A DNA stretch of 64,000 nucleotides from contig JBBRND010000023.1 of NCBI GenBank assembly GCA_038230515.1, positions 14,303-78,302 on the forward strand. Direction: 5' to 3'. Each line of letters begins with the position of its first letter. Position 1 is the stretch's first letter. The notes under the pieces are model-generated. The model ran no database searches. It worked only from the letters and a program-made list of their open reading frames with translations, and was not told the DNA's origin. Of the stretch, positions 16,943 to 24,848 are shown one piece after another. The translations under genes were made by a program, and so were the position numbers. This DNA comes from JAPLDB01 sp038230515. GTDB lineage: Bacteria > Bacteroidota > Bacteroidia > AKYH767-A > 2013-40CM-41-45.

Positions 16943-17406
16943 TCAGGTGCCGTCAGGTGTTGTGCGTTTGCTTGCGCAGGGCTCACCTGATGCATGGTTC
17001 AACGTCATGTGTGCCCTGCACATTCCTTCACACAATACCTGAGGGCACAAAATTGTAGTTCTTTTTGTTCGTTTCTTTTGCTTGTGCAAAAGAAAGAACC
17101 AAAGAAAAGCACCCCACGAACGCCAACCCTAAATTTTGCTTTGCGCGCATTGCCCGCGCTGCCTTGCTGCAAAATTTACGGTTCGCTCCGTTCGTGGACA
17201 CCTACCGCACAGGTAATTTCGTTTTCATATTGTTTGGTGCAGGCAGGTGTTCGTGTGGTGGAATTAAAAGCAGAGAGTTCTGCCATTTGTGCAAGGCAAA
17301 GATTCTGTAATCTTTGCAAAAGATCAGATATTAGTTTGTGTTAGCGACTAACAAATGTCGGGTGAGCAGCGCACGAAGCTAACGCACAACACCCGACAGC
17401 ACTGAA
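16943..17406 (+). repeat. Interspersed structured repeat, copy R5 (full length)
   Basis: Left arms 16947-16964 and 17031-17048 pair. All internal stems are kept. The promoter box is altered by an extra base: TTTG 17286-17289, then TAATCTTTG at 17308-17316 instead of TATCTTTG. The unknown two-gene module begins 150 bp after the repeat. Confidence 0.85.
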
Positions 17407-17559
17407 TACACCCAGCAGGTGCTGCGCCCCCACGGGCGGTTGGTTTACGAAGTTCGGGAGATGGGGTGGGAGTAATGAGGTAATTTTAACAAATATTGGG
17501 ATAACAATTATTAGGGAAATACTTTTTTCTATCTTAGCACCGTTATTAAGAATAGTCCA

Positions 17560-17990
17560 ATGCCAGATTTTAAATATTCATCTCAAATGAGAGCGGCTGG
17601 TATAGTAGGACCCTGCCCACCCACCCATTTGGTTGGTCTTAATTTACCTGCATTCAGATGGATTTTTGAAAAAGAGCATGAGGATAATTTTGTTCCGCAA
17701 CACTTGCAGAAAATAGGCGTATTAATAGTAAAAGAGATCTGATATGTGACTCATTTGGACTATCCATGTTTCCTACTTTGGAGAATGCCTTGGAAAGGTT
17801 CCGTGCTTTTCCGCAAAAAACACAACGGGACTTAGGATATAAGTTTGTTGCAGAGGGTACAATAAAAATAGCAGATGGTGTAATTACAAAGACAAATCCT
17901 GACAATTACAATCACTTTGACCTTCACGAATTTGAGGATACAGAACTTGAATCAAGATTTGATGTTGCCTCACCTTTAATGAAACCATGA
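17560..17990 (+). pseudogene. Unknown gene split by a frameshift, first gene of a coupled pair
   Basis: Two adjacent frames together read as one ~143-residue protein. The first (17560-17742) gives MPDFKYSSQMRAAGIVGPCP...FRWIFEKEHEDNFVPQHLQK and stops at 17740-17742. The second frame joins at about 17715-17745 and continues SFGLSMFPTLENALERFRAF to the stop at 17988-17990. The change of frame equals a missing single base near the A-rich stretch around 17727-17735. Composition is continuous across the junction. The stop overlaps the start of the next gene (ATGA at 17987), so they are translationally coupled. It could be a true pseudogene, a sequencing error or, less likely, programmed frameshifting. 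No family is recognised with confidence. Confidence 0.6.
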
Positions 17991-19378
17991 TAAAGTTAAA
18001 AGGTATCTCTTTACCGGAATTTCCATTCTTGAATCACAAGAAGGTTGCCGATATTTTTTATTATGAAGGACCAATTCTTTCGCATTTCAAGGGGGAGAAT
18101 GACTCAGATTTTTTTTATTATTGGATTGATAGGGATGAAAAATTAAATCGATGGTTAATTTTTCCTTTGGAAGAACATCGAATTATTGAATACTTAAATG
18201 GATATGTTTCTTTGCGCGATCTAATTTATAACTTTAAGAACAACTTCATATTTACTGTAGATATTGATCGGGATTTGAATTATTCAAACGCAATAATGAT
18301 CAACCCATTTCAATTGCCGAGCAATTATTTACCAGAAGAAGAATCTTTTTATACTGCATCAGCAGTTCCTCAATATTATCAAAAAAGGTTTAAGCAAATA
18401 AATTCTTTCAATTATGAGTCAATTTTGAAGGAACATGCGCTGTACGTAATGATAAAATCACGCAAAAAAGGCGAGAAATCATTGGTGGAAGCAGAGTATG
18501 CGGCTGATGTTATTTATGACTTGGCGAAATCTTGTAAGGAGTATGCGTATTATGATTTTTATAATAATTTCAAAAGCAAATATCACAATCCTCAAAATTT
18601 AGCAACCGCGGCATTAGATATGAAGAAACAAGTTTCTCCTTTAATTGTCGCGAACAGAATTTCCAGTTTTTGCCTCGGCATCTCTAACGATTTCATACTT
18701 TCACAATCAGACCTCGAAATTCGCACGTGGGAGAAAAAATTTATTAAAAATTTTAGAGCAGATGTAATTGAGGTTGATTTTAGTTCAAAAGAAGATCAGG
18801 ATCGGATAAAAAATAAATTTACAGTTGATCAACGAGTAAAAATATATGAGCCATATTTTAAAATTCTAAACAATGAAACGTATGGGTTGTGGATTACGGA
18901 TAAGAATTTTGAATCTCCTATTAGCAGACCAAAAATTGCAGAGGAAAACAAAATGAAATTAATACTTCCTCCAGTACACAAGAAGACCTACTTAGAGGTA
19001 TCAGAGGAAAAAGAAATTCATAATATTACTATAGAAGTTCCGAAGGGTCAAGATATTTCAAAACTATCTGGGAAAAAATTACTTGCAGTTACTTTATTTG
19101 ACAAAATTATTGATGAGTTCGAGGGCGAACTTGTTGAGATTAACTATCAAGGACACAAAATATTATTCAAGGAGCCGACTAAATATAGCGTAACTCTTGA
19201 AGGAAATATTTACACGTTATATTTTGAACCTCTTGAAATTGCAGTATCGGGGAAAAATAAAGCCCAATATTTATCAAGATTTTACGAAAAACTAATTGAT
19301 GTTTTGGAAAATCCGCAAACACTGCCCGGGATTTACAAAACCCTTAAATCTCTCATAGAGAGTAGATCAAAGGATTGA
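17987..19378 (+). CDS. Unknown 463-residue protein, DUF6575-like N-terminus
   Basis: A large soluble protein without signal peptide or membrane helix. The first ~150 residues (ADIFYYEGPILSHFKGENDS, YYWIDRD, then RWLIFPLEEHRIIEYLNGYV) follow the pattern of DUF6575-type domains: a short strand pair, an aromatic-rich hairpin, then a gW-hhhP-h segment. Residues ~170-260 are helical; the C-terminal ~120 residues look beta-rich, then helical (YLSRFYEKLIDVLENP). Function unknown. It overlaps the upstream frameshifted gene by four bases, and the pair is bounded by repeat R5 and a convergent gene. Low G+C and isolation suggest horizontal acquisition; accessory two-gene units of this kind are sometimes defence or toxin-antitoxin modules, but nothing in the sequence proves that. 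Confidence 0.75.
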   Translation: MIKLKGISLPEFPFLNHKKVADIFYYEGPILSHFKGENDSDFFYYWIDRDEKLNRWLIFPLEEHRIIEYLNGYVSLRDLIYNFKNNFIFTVDIDRDLNYSNAIMINPFQLPSNYLPEEESFYTASAVPQYYQKRFKQINSFNYESILKEHALYVMIKSRKKGEKSLVEAEYAADVIYDLAKSCKEYAYYDFYNNFKSKYHNPQNLATAALDMKKQVSPLIVANRISSFCLGISNDFILSQSDLEIRTWEKKFIKNFRADVIEVDFSSKEDQDRIKNKFTVDQRVKIYEPYFKILNNETYGLWITDKNFESPISRPKIAEENKMKLILPPVHKKTYLEVSEEKEIHNITIEVPKGQDISKLSGKKLLAVTLFDKIIDEFEGELVEINYQGHKILFKEPTKYSVTLEGNIYTLYFEPLEIAVSGKNKAQYLSRFYEKLIDVLENPQTLPGIYKTLKSLIESRSKD

Positions 19379-19517
19379 TCAAAACTCCCCACTCGCAAAA
19401 AAATAAATACACCTGAGGGCACAAAAATTTCAAAAAAAAACTTTCCTCAATCCTTTTTCAATTCGTGCAACACCTACGGGAAAGTAGATTTTTTTTTCTT
19501 CTGTCAGAATAAAAATT

Positions 19518-20492
19518 TCAGCGCACTACCGAAAACTTGACGGTAGAAAATGAGGTGCCTTCTTTTATTTTCAGCAGGTATAATCCGGTGGGCAAATCTA
19601 GTACTGAAAAATATTTTCGGTTTTCGCCTTCGGTAATGGGCATGGTTTCATTTTTTAATTCGCGCCCGCAGAGGTCGTAAATGCTTGCGGAACTGCTTCC
19701 TGATTTTTCAGCCATAAAACTTACTGCAAGTTGTTGCGATGCAGGATTCGGAAAAACGAGCGCGCGCAATGGGTTTGAATTTAGTTCGTCAATGCCGGTA
19801 GAGGTAATAATGTCGGCTGCATAGCGCGGACTCATGGAATAAAATTCGGTGTAGGGTGCGGAGGTATCGTACTGCGACTCCATTCCTATAATGTCAAAGG
19901 GCGATGTGCCGGGTGATGGTACGTTGATGGCATTGGTGTATTTATTGATGTACAGTTTTACATTTTGCGTGGTGTGTACTGAAAATCCTGTGGCGCTGTT
20001 TGTCCATTCTGCTACGTTGCTTAATGTTAAACCATTTGCGCGCACCAGGTGCGATTCGTGGGCTTCATCAAGCACGGTTACTACTTCGGGAGCAAGCAAA
20101 GGTCCTGTTCCTACTCTATAAATAGTGTCTCCCACAGTTGCTACTGATGATTTTATTTCGAGCTGACCGCAATCGGCCACTCCGCCATACTGAGTTAAGG
20201 TGCCGATAACAACAACTGAATCGCCTTCGGTTACGGTGTAGCTCCAGCCATGTGATGAGTAAACGGATATTGCCCCGGTGCCGTCATTTATAAAAAACAA
20301 AAGCTTGCCGGTTGCGGCTAGGCTGCTACCATAAACAATGCCGCCAAGCGTGTATCTTTTGTTTAATGAATCGGCCACACCGGTGGTGGAGTTTTGGTGA
20401 TTGATTTGCGCAATGTTGTAAAATGGCGCTTGTGCAAACGTTGCAGAAATTAAACTGAATGCGAGTAGAAGAGAAGCGTAAATTTTTTTCAT
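19518..20492 (-). CDS. T9SS-secreted OB-fold-type protein
   Basis: A 324-residue exported protein. Signal peptide 1-20 (ends TFAQ). Residues 25-230 resemble the OB-fold/nucleic-acid-binding-like domains (DUF5689/YhcR type) found in secreted Bacteroidota proteins: RYTLGGIVYGSS, LLFFINDGTGAISVYS, GDSVVVIGTLTQYGG. This arrangement, a fold of two related halves, usually precedes a nuclease domain, but none is present here. Residues 243-324 form a T9SS sorting domain (LRALVFPNPASQQLAVSF ... GLYLLKIKEG). It is convergent with the unknown module to its left. Confidence 0.85.
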   Translation of the reverse strand: MKKIYASLLLAFSLISATFAQAPFYNIAQINHQNSTTGVADSLNKRYTLGGIVYGSSLAATGKLLFFINDGTGAISVYSSHGWSYTVTEGDSVVVIGTLTQYGGVADCGQLEIKSSVATVGDTIYRVGTGPLLAPEVVTVLDEAHESHLVRANGLTLSNVAEWTNSATGFSVHTTQNVKLYINKYTNAINVPSPGTSPFDIIGMESQYDTSAPYTEFYSMSPRYAADIITSTGIDELNSNPLRALVFPNPASQQLAVSFMAEKSGSSSASIYDLCGRELKNETMPITEGENRKYFSVLDLPTGLYLLKIKEGTSFSTVKFSVVR

Positions 20493-20629
20493 CGTTGTTT
20501 TTATTTTGGTGCGAACTTAAACAGAAGTTATTAAGTATGTATTAAGAATTGGTTTTTAATTCCGAAGGAGGGTGCTTGCCTCAATCAAACTAAAACCATT
20601 TTTACAGTTTAGCTCATAGCAGAAACTGA

Positions 20630-20645
20630 AATCCCTTTCGGGATT
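20630..20645. terminator. Short AATCCC/GGGATT hairpin in the divergent gap
   Basis: A 6-bp stem with TTTC loop in the 323-bp gap between the divergent genes at 20492 and 20816. A related hairpin lies near 34990. It has no T tract and is more likely a small dispersed repeat than a terminator. Confidence 0.35.
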
Positions 20646-20743
20646 AGTAAACACAAAACGCTAACCGTCCTGAAATAAATACCAACCACTTGATGAATGG
20701 TGCTTGCTGCTAACCGGATGTTGACATAACTAGTGCAATGGTG

Positions 20744-20759
20744 TTTCTTTGTCATCATA
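20744..20759 (+). promoter_or_regulatory. tssD-like -7 region before the papain-like gene
   Basis: TTTCTTTG (20744-20751) followed by TCATCATAA closely resembles the TTTCTTTGCATCATAA box upstream of the tssD genes (60642, 62160), suggesting shared control. Confidence 0.4.
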
Positions 20760-20815
20760 AAAAACATTCTTACTTTCAAATTAATCACTGATAAAAAACC
20801 AACATCGCTAACCAC

Positions 20816-21529
20816 ATGAGTAACTACACTATACTTCGCAGAGGTGCCCGCGGGCGCTTCGTTTCAGAACTTCAATCATTACTTAATCAGGAAGCGGGAT
20901 CATCTACGATTGCTTCGGATGGAGATTTCGGTGCCCGCACGGAGCGGGCTGTTTTTGACTATCAACGCAGAAACTGGCTCGAAGAAGATGGAGTAGTGGG
21001 CAAGTGTACCTGGAATGCGCTAAGACACGAGGAAACATTTCAGGTTCTGAACCCGGTAACTTTGATTGCTCAACCGAATCCTACTACGTGTTGGGCTGCA
21101 AGCACCGCTATGCTTCTCAATAGAGCAGCTCCTGTTGCTGCACCTCCCGCTTTGCTTGCCTCTGACGGGGGATTGCTAAACGATAGTGAATTGCAAAACC
21201 CCATTCACGTGCAGCAATATTGCACTCAGTATAATTTGAAAATGTACTATCCGCAAACATATACACCCGATGGTCTCTATGGAATTTTGCAAAGAGGACC
21301 GGCAATGGTTAACAAACTTTGGGATGCTGCAGGATACACTTCGGGAAGAGGCAGTTCCGGACACATGATAATTTTTGCGGGCATAAGAGGAAATGGTGAT
21401 ATGGACGGAACTACAATCAGAATTTACGATCCATGGCCTGTGGGCGCGGGAAAAATATATTCAAAAAACTATGCCACACTTTTGAACGAGACTGCTACTA
21501 CTACTTACAACTTGTATCAAAGAAATTGA
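20816..21529 (+). CDS. Peptidoglycan-binding plus papain-like cysteine peptidase
   Basis: A 237-residue protein with two domains. Residues ~5-70 form a PG_binding_1 module (LRRGARGRFVSELQSLLNQE, then DGDFGARTERAVFDYQ). Residues ~80-235 form a papain-like peptidase of the AvrRpt2/C39-like type: oxyanion Gln86, nucleophile Cys92 in PTTCWAASTAML, His183 in SSGHMIIFAG and Asp205 in YDPWP. There is no signal peptide. A wall-targeting protease without a signal is what one expects of a secreted effector delivered by another route. Its upstream box resembles that of the tssD genes, and a tssD gene lies 2.3 kb downstream, so a type VI cargo role is a reasonable inference. Confidence 0.85.
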   Translation: MSNYTILRRGARGRFVSELQSLLNQEAGSSTIASDGDFGARTERAVFDYQRRNWLEEDGVVGKCTWNALRHEETFQVLNPVTLIAQPNPTTCWAASTAMLLNRAAPVAAPPALLASDGGLLNDSELQNPIHVQQYCTQYNLKMYYPQTYTPDGLYGILQRGPAMVNKLWDAAGYTSGRGSSGHMIIFAGIRGNGDMDGTTIRIYDPWPVGAGKIYSKNYATLLNETATTTYNLYQRN

Positions 21530-21640
21530 AATTGATGATTAGCATAATGAGTCCGTTTCACGGTAGGTTGTGCAGCTAAGGTGTAAGAAAAAAAAATATT
21601 TTCGTGCCTCAGTCCAAATTCCTGAACTGCCTCGTCATTC

Positions 21641-21755
21641 AGGTGCCGTCAGGTGTTAGCGCGGAGTACTTGCGCGCATCGTTGACCTGACGCTTGGTTT
21701 AACGTGAAGTGAGACACGCACATTCCTTTTGCAGAACACCTTGAGGGAGCAAGAA
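21641..21755 (+). repeat. Solo left module of the interspersed repeat
   Basis: Begins AGGTGCCGTCAGGTGTTAGC and contains TTGACCTGACGCTTGG and GACACGCACATTCC, ending in degenerate ACACCTTGAGGGAGCA. No middle or right module. It fills part of the 424-bp gap 21530-21953; the remainder shows nothing. Confidence 0.7.
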
Positions 21756-21953
21756 TTCCGATGCATCCGTTTTATCTGAAGCAGGAATAAATTTTTTCCC
21801 GGTTTGCAAACGATCCAATAAATTTTACCAATTATCATTTGCTGGATGTCAGTTACTCAATGGTTATTGACAAAAATTTTTCTTTGAAGTATTTTTACTC
21901 CATCAGAAATAATTTAAACCTCATCAATAAAACCTACAAGCCAACAATTAATT

Positions 21954-22190
21954 ATGAAAACAAACAACTTCAACAACCAACCCATTTTAGCCGCAATTGT
22001 ATTCATAGTAATACTAGCAGTTTCTGCCTGCGGCAACAGTACCAAACAGGAATCATCAGCCACCGAAAGAGCAGACACAGAGCTGGTGCAGAAAACCGAT
22101 ACACAGGAAGTTTTTGATTCTGCCTCCGGACAAATGCAAATGAAGATTATTTCAGGTACGGATACTGTAGTTGAAAAGGGAGTGCGTTAG
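21954..22190 (+). CDS. Small lipoprotein
   Basis: A 78-residue lipoprotein. The signal helix ILAAIVFIVILAVSAC ends in a lipobox (Cys26). The mature part is short, polar and acidic (ATERADTELVQKTDTQEVFD) with two repeated ESA/DTE-like stretches and no recognisable domain. It will be anchored in the inner or outer membrane. Function unknown. It stands alone between a repeat fragment and the 21-bp repeat array. Confidence 0.7.
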   Translation: MKTNNFNNQPILAAIVFIVILAVSACGNSTKQESSATERADTELVQKTDTQEVFDSASGQMQMKIISGTDTVVEKGVR

Positions 22191-22235
22191 AATACTTTCA
22201 ATCCACCAAATAAAATATTTTCGGGCTTTCAAGTC

Positions 22236-22275
22236 TTAGCGTAGAGGACTTGCGCGCAGGGTTCACCTGACCTTT
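22236..22275 (+). repeat. Short fragment of the repeat left module
   Basis: TTAGCGTAGAGGACTTGCGC followed by AGGGTTCACCTGACC matches the core of the left module. Only ~40 bp is left. Confidence 0.5.
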
Positions 22276-22355
22276 CACCAATATAGAACTCAAAAAAAGT
22301 TTCCTCAAATTCCCTTCTCCTCTTACACTTTTCAAAAAATAACTTCAAAACCACC

Positions 22356-22607
22356 CTCCGCGCAATAAGACACGGCTTGCGCGAAGAAAGACACATCGTT
22401 TTCGGAAGAAGACATTCGCTGCGCGATAAAAGACAACGCATTTTCGCAGAAAGACAACTGCTGCGCGAAGAAAGACAACACATTTTCCGAAGAAGACATA
22501 ACTTGCGCGAAGAAAGACAAAGCACATTCGAAAGAAGACATCCCCTCCGCGATTAAACACAAAGGATATTCTGTCAAACACACTGCCTTTTCGGCAGCAG
22601 TGAAAAC
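22356..22607. repeat. 21/42-bp tandem repeat array, locus A
   Basis: About twelve consecutive 21-bp units with no length change. Odd units follow CTGCGCGAAGAAAGACAACN and even units ATTTTCGGAAGAAGACATNN, so the full period is 42 bp. Units are clear from 22356 to 22544 and fade to 22607. All three minus-strand frames are open because the unit lacks stops; that alone does not make it a gene. It lies upstream of asd. Confidence 0.85.
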
Positions 22608-22705
22608 CTTCACGCTATTAACCAAACCCCGCTTGCAAAAAATTAAGAGCGGCATTGCATCAACACAAAATTTTCCTCCACCTTTGCATCAAACTTTCTA
22701 TAACA

Positions 22706-23695
22706 ATGAGAGTAGCTGTAGTAGGCGCCACCGGGCTGGTTGGCACTAAAATGCTTGAAGTATTGGCAGAGCGGAATTTTCCGGTAACGGAACTTATTCC
22801 GGTGGCCACGGAAAAATCGGTAGGCAAAGAAGTTTCGTACAAGGGCGCGAAGTATAAAGTAGTGGGTATGGATTCGGCAATTGCGATGATGCCGCAGATT
22901 GCTTTGTTCAGCGCGGGTGGAAATACTTCGCTGGAGTGGGCGCCAAAGTTTGCTGCGGTGGGCTGCACTGTGATAGATAACAGCAGTGCCTGGCGCATGG
23001 ATGCCGGTAAAAAATTGGTGGTGCCCGAAGTGAATGCGCATGTGCTTACTGCACAGGATAAAATTATTGCCAACCCTAACTGTTCAACAATACAATTGGT
23101 GGTGGTGCTTGAGCCGCTGCATAAAAAATATAAAATAAAACGCGTGGTGGTGAGCACATATCAGAGCGTAACGGGCAGTGGTGCAAAAGCGCTTCGGCAA
23201 CTGGTGGAGGAGAGTGCGGGGAATTATTCAGAAAAATTTTATCCGCACCAGATAAACCGCAACGTGCTTCCGCAGGTGGATGTTTTTCTTGATAACGGAT
23301 ACACCAAAGAGGAGGTGAAGATGGTGAACGAGACGAAAAAAATAATGGGTGATGACAGCATTCGCTTAACGGCTACCACCGTGCGCGTGCCGGTAAAAGG
23401 CGGACATAGCGAGAGTGTGAATATTGAGTTTGAAAAAGATTTTGACATTGCGGAGGTGAAGCACCTGCTTAGCCACAGTAAAGGTGTGGTATTAGAGGAC
23501 GATCCTTCGCAATTAAAATACCCGATGCCTATAAATGCTGAGGGAAAAGATGATGTATTTGTAGGAAGAATACGAAGGGATGAATCTCAGCCGAATACTT
23601 TGAACTGCTGGATAGTGAGTGATAATCTTCGCAAGGGTGCGGCTACGAATGCGGTGCAGATTGCTGAATATTTAATTGAGAAAAAGCTTGTTTAA
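22706..23695 (+). CDS. asd: Aspartate-semialdehyde dehydrogenase
   Basis: A 329-residue enzyme that reduces aspartyl phosphate to aspartate semialdehyde with NADPH, at the branch toward lysine/diaminopimelate, threonine and methionine. The cofactor loop GATGLVG is at residues 7-13, the substrate segment DNSSAWRMD at 91-99, the catalytic Cys126 in NPNCSTIQ, and the catalytic His in the VKGGHSESVN segment. Start 22706 is chosen because the family N-terminus (MRVAVVGATG) begins there; an upstream Met at 22655 would add an unrelated 17 residues. Single gene, not clustered with lysC or dapA. The 21-bp repeat array lies just upstream. Confidence 0.96.
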   Translation: MRVAVVGATGLVGTKMLEVLAERNFPVTELIPVATEKSVGKEVSYKGAKYKVVGMDSAIAMMPQIALFSAGGNTSLEWAPKFAAVGCTVIDNSSAWRMDAGKKLVVPEVNAHVLTAQDKIIANPNCSTIQLVVVLEPLHKKYKIKRVVVSTYQSVTGSGAKALRQLVEESAGNYSEKFYPHQINRNVLPQVDVFLDNGYTKEEVKMVNETKKIMGDDSIRLTATTVRVPVKGGHSESVNIEFEKDFDIAEVKHLLSHSKGVVLEDDPSQLKYPMPINAEGKDDVFVGRIRRDESQPNTLNCWIVSDNLRKGAATNAVQIAEYLIEKKLV

Positions 23696-23815
23696 GATAT
23701 ACGCGGCCACAAAGCGGGCTGCTTTTTGATTTGCCAACTACATGCCCTTGTTGCCAACGGCAAGTTTTTACCAGCCAATTACTCAGTCTTTATTTACAGC
23801 GCTTTGTATATGCTG

Positions 23816-23832
23816 TTTATTTGCATCATAAT
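23816..23832 (+). promoter_or_regulatory. Conserved box upstream of tssD copy 1
   Basis: TTTATTTGCATCATAA matches the TTTCTTTGCATCATAA box at 60642 and 62160 before the other two tssD genes, one base from the TANNTTTG consensus. Confidence 0.45.
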
Positions 23833-23874
23833 TAACAAACAAAAAATCAATTAAACTTTAAATCAAAAAAACAA

Positions 23875-24273
23875 ATGGCTTTCAAATCAACCCTTAGCAT
23901 TGATGGCGGTGATGAACTGAATCTCCTCCATTGCGACTACTCTCTCCGCAGAGATACTGATGCATCAGGTCGCCCTTCTTCTGTACTTTATGGTGGAACT
24001 ATTCAGTGCGAAGTAGAAGCAACTGAAGACAACAGCATTCTTGAGTGGATGGCTGATCCGCACAAAGTGAAAAACGGAAAAGTAACTTTCTACAAACGCA
24101 GCGATGCTGCAGCTCTTAAAACTCTTGAGTTTGAAGAAGCATACATCGTTCAGTTCAGCGAAAGCATTGACACAATTGGCAGCAACACGATGACTACTCA
24201 CTTCGTGATCTCTGCAAAGAAGATTAAGATGGGTACTGCTGAGCACGAGAACCCTTGGCCGGCTAATACATAA
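23875..24273 (+). CDS. tssD: Type VI secretion tube protein TssD (Hcp), copy 1
   Basis: A 132-residue protein of the Bacteroidota TssD/Hcp family, which forms hexameric rings stacked as the inner tube of the type VI (subtype iii) injection machine and can carry cargo. Recognised by LLHCDYSLRRDTDASGRPSS, the GGTIQCEVEATED strand, ILEWMADPHKVKNGKVTFYK, LKTLEFEEAYIVQFSES and the terminal KIKMGTAEHENPWP. It has no signal peptide, as expected. It differs from copy 2 at only seven positions. No sheath, baseplate or other tss genes are in the window, so this is an orphan copy. It is followed by four CCGTAA-loop hairpins. Confidence 0.93.
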   Translation: MAFKSTLSIDGGDELNLLHCDYSLRRDTDASGRPSSVLYGGTIQCEVEATEDNSILEWMADPHKVKNGKVTFYKRSDAAALKTLEFEEAYIVQFSESIDTIGSNTMTTHFVISAKKIKMGTAEHENPWPANT

Positions 24274-24295
24274 TTGATTTTTGTTTGCCGAAACT

Positions 24296-24398
24296 GATCC
24301 CGTAAGGTCTTTTCACTTTGGACTCCGTAAGGTCCAGCGCAAAAGAAAAAATCAATCCCGTAAGATTGACAACTAATAACCGGACTCCGTAAAGTCCG
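24296..24398 (+). repeat. Cluster of four CCGTAA-loop hairpins after tssD copy 1
   Basis: Stem-loops at 24296-24309, 24320-24335, 24352-24369 and 24381-24398. Each has a different 4-6 bp stem and the identical loop CCGTAA. Stem changes are compensatory (for example TCAATC/GATTGA and CGGACT/AGTCCG). Confidence 0.8.
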
Positions 24399-24408
24399 AG
24401 ACAAAATA

Positions 24409-24444
24409 AAGCCAATCTCAAAAAGGGTGGCTTCATTTTTTTTT
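24409..24444 (+). terminator. Terminator downstream of tssD copy 1
   Basis: AAGCCA (24409-24414) pairs with TGGCTT (24428-24433), then a long T run. Confidence 0.6.
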
Positions 24445-24530
24445 ATTCACCTTCGCGTTATTAACATTTCGCGTTCATAACCACATTAAAAGATAACTGA
24501 GGGAGGAAACCTTTTGCTGTGCAGTTCAGT

Positions 24531-24538
24531 TAAATTTG
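24531..24538 (+). promoter_or_regulatory. -7 element of the 24554 gene
   Basis: TAAATTTG, an exact TANNTTTG match, 15 bp before the start codon. Confidence 0.5.
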
Positions 24539-24553
24539 TAAACAATTACCAAT

Positions 24554-24808
24554 ATGAATAAAGAGATGAGTTTAACCGACCAACAGAGAGAAGAACTTGG
24601 AAAACTGAGCAGCTATTTCGAAAAACTCGAGAAGCTTGCTACTAAAAACAACATTGACCTTGATGTATTCATCAGCGAATACAAGGATGATGGGTATTCA
24701 TTTTATCAGACAGAAAAAATTGAGCTGAAGAAAAAGACCGACAAACGGAAAAATGTTTTCGAAAAATCAGGCAAGGAGAAAACAGAAAAGGCAAGTAATA
24801 AATTATAA
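24554..24808 (+). CDS. Small charged helical protein of unknown function
   Basis: An 84-residue, strongly charged protein (LTDQQREELGKLSSYFEKLE, VFISEYKDDGYSFYQTEKIE, then a Lys-rich tail). Predicted helical, soluble, possibly coiled coil in the first 35 residues. It has its own exact -7 element and a strong terminator, so it is a single-gene unit. I recognise no family. It follows tssD copy 1 but is separated by that gene's hairpins, so a shared role is not implied. Confidence 0.65.
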   Translation: MNKEMSLTDQQREELGKLSSYFEKLEKLATKNNIDLDVFISEYKDDGYSFYQTEKIELKKKTDKRKNVFEKSGKEKTEKASNKL

Positions 24809-24848
24809 AAACTATTTTTTTCGCACACGGAATTTTGTGTGTGTCAAG

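Noticed and set aside
3343..17344. Open reading frames of 60-118 codons inside the interspersed repeat, similar in all copies
   Set aside because: Several frames on both strands are open at once, none has a ribosome site or recognisable family, and the differences between copies do not favour synonymous positions. The similarity is that of the DNA repeat.
22356..22607. CRISPR array
   Set aside because: Units are contiguous 21/42-bp degenerate repeats without unique spacers, and no cas genes are in the window.
22229..22655. Minus-strand frames with heptad-like CLSSRKL or SFFAQ repeats over locus A
   Set aside because: All three frames of that strand are open because the 21-bp unit contains no stop, so openness is not evidence of coding. 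Listed as a repeat array.
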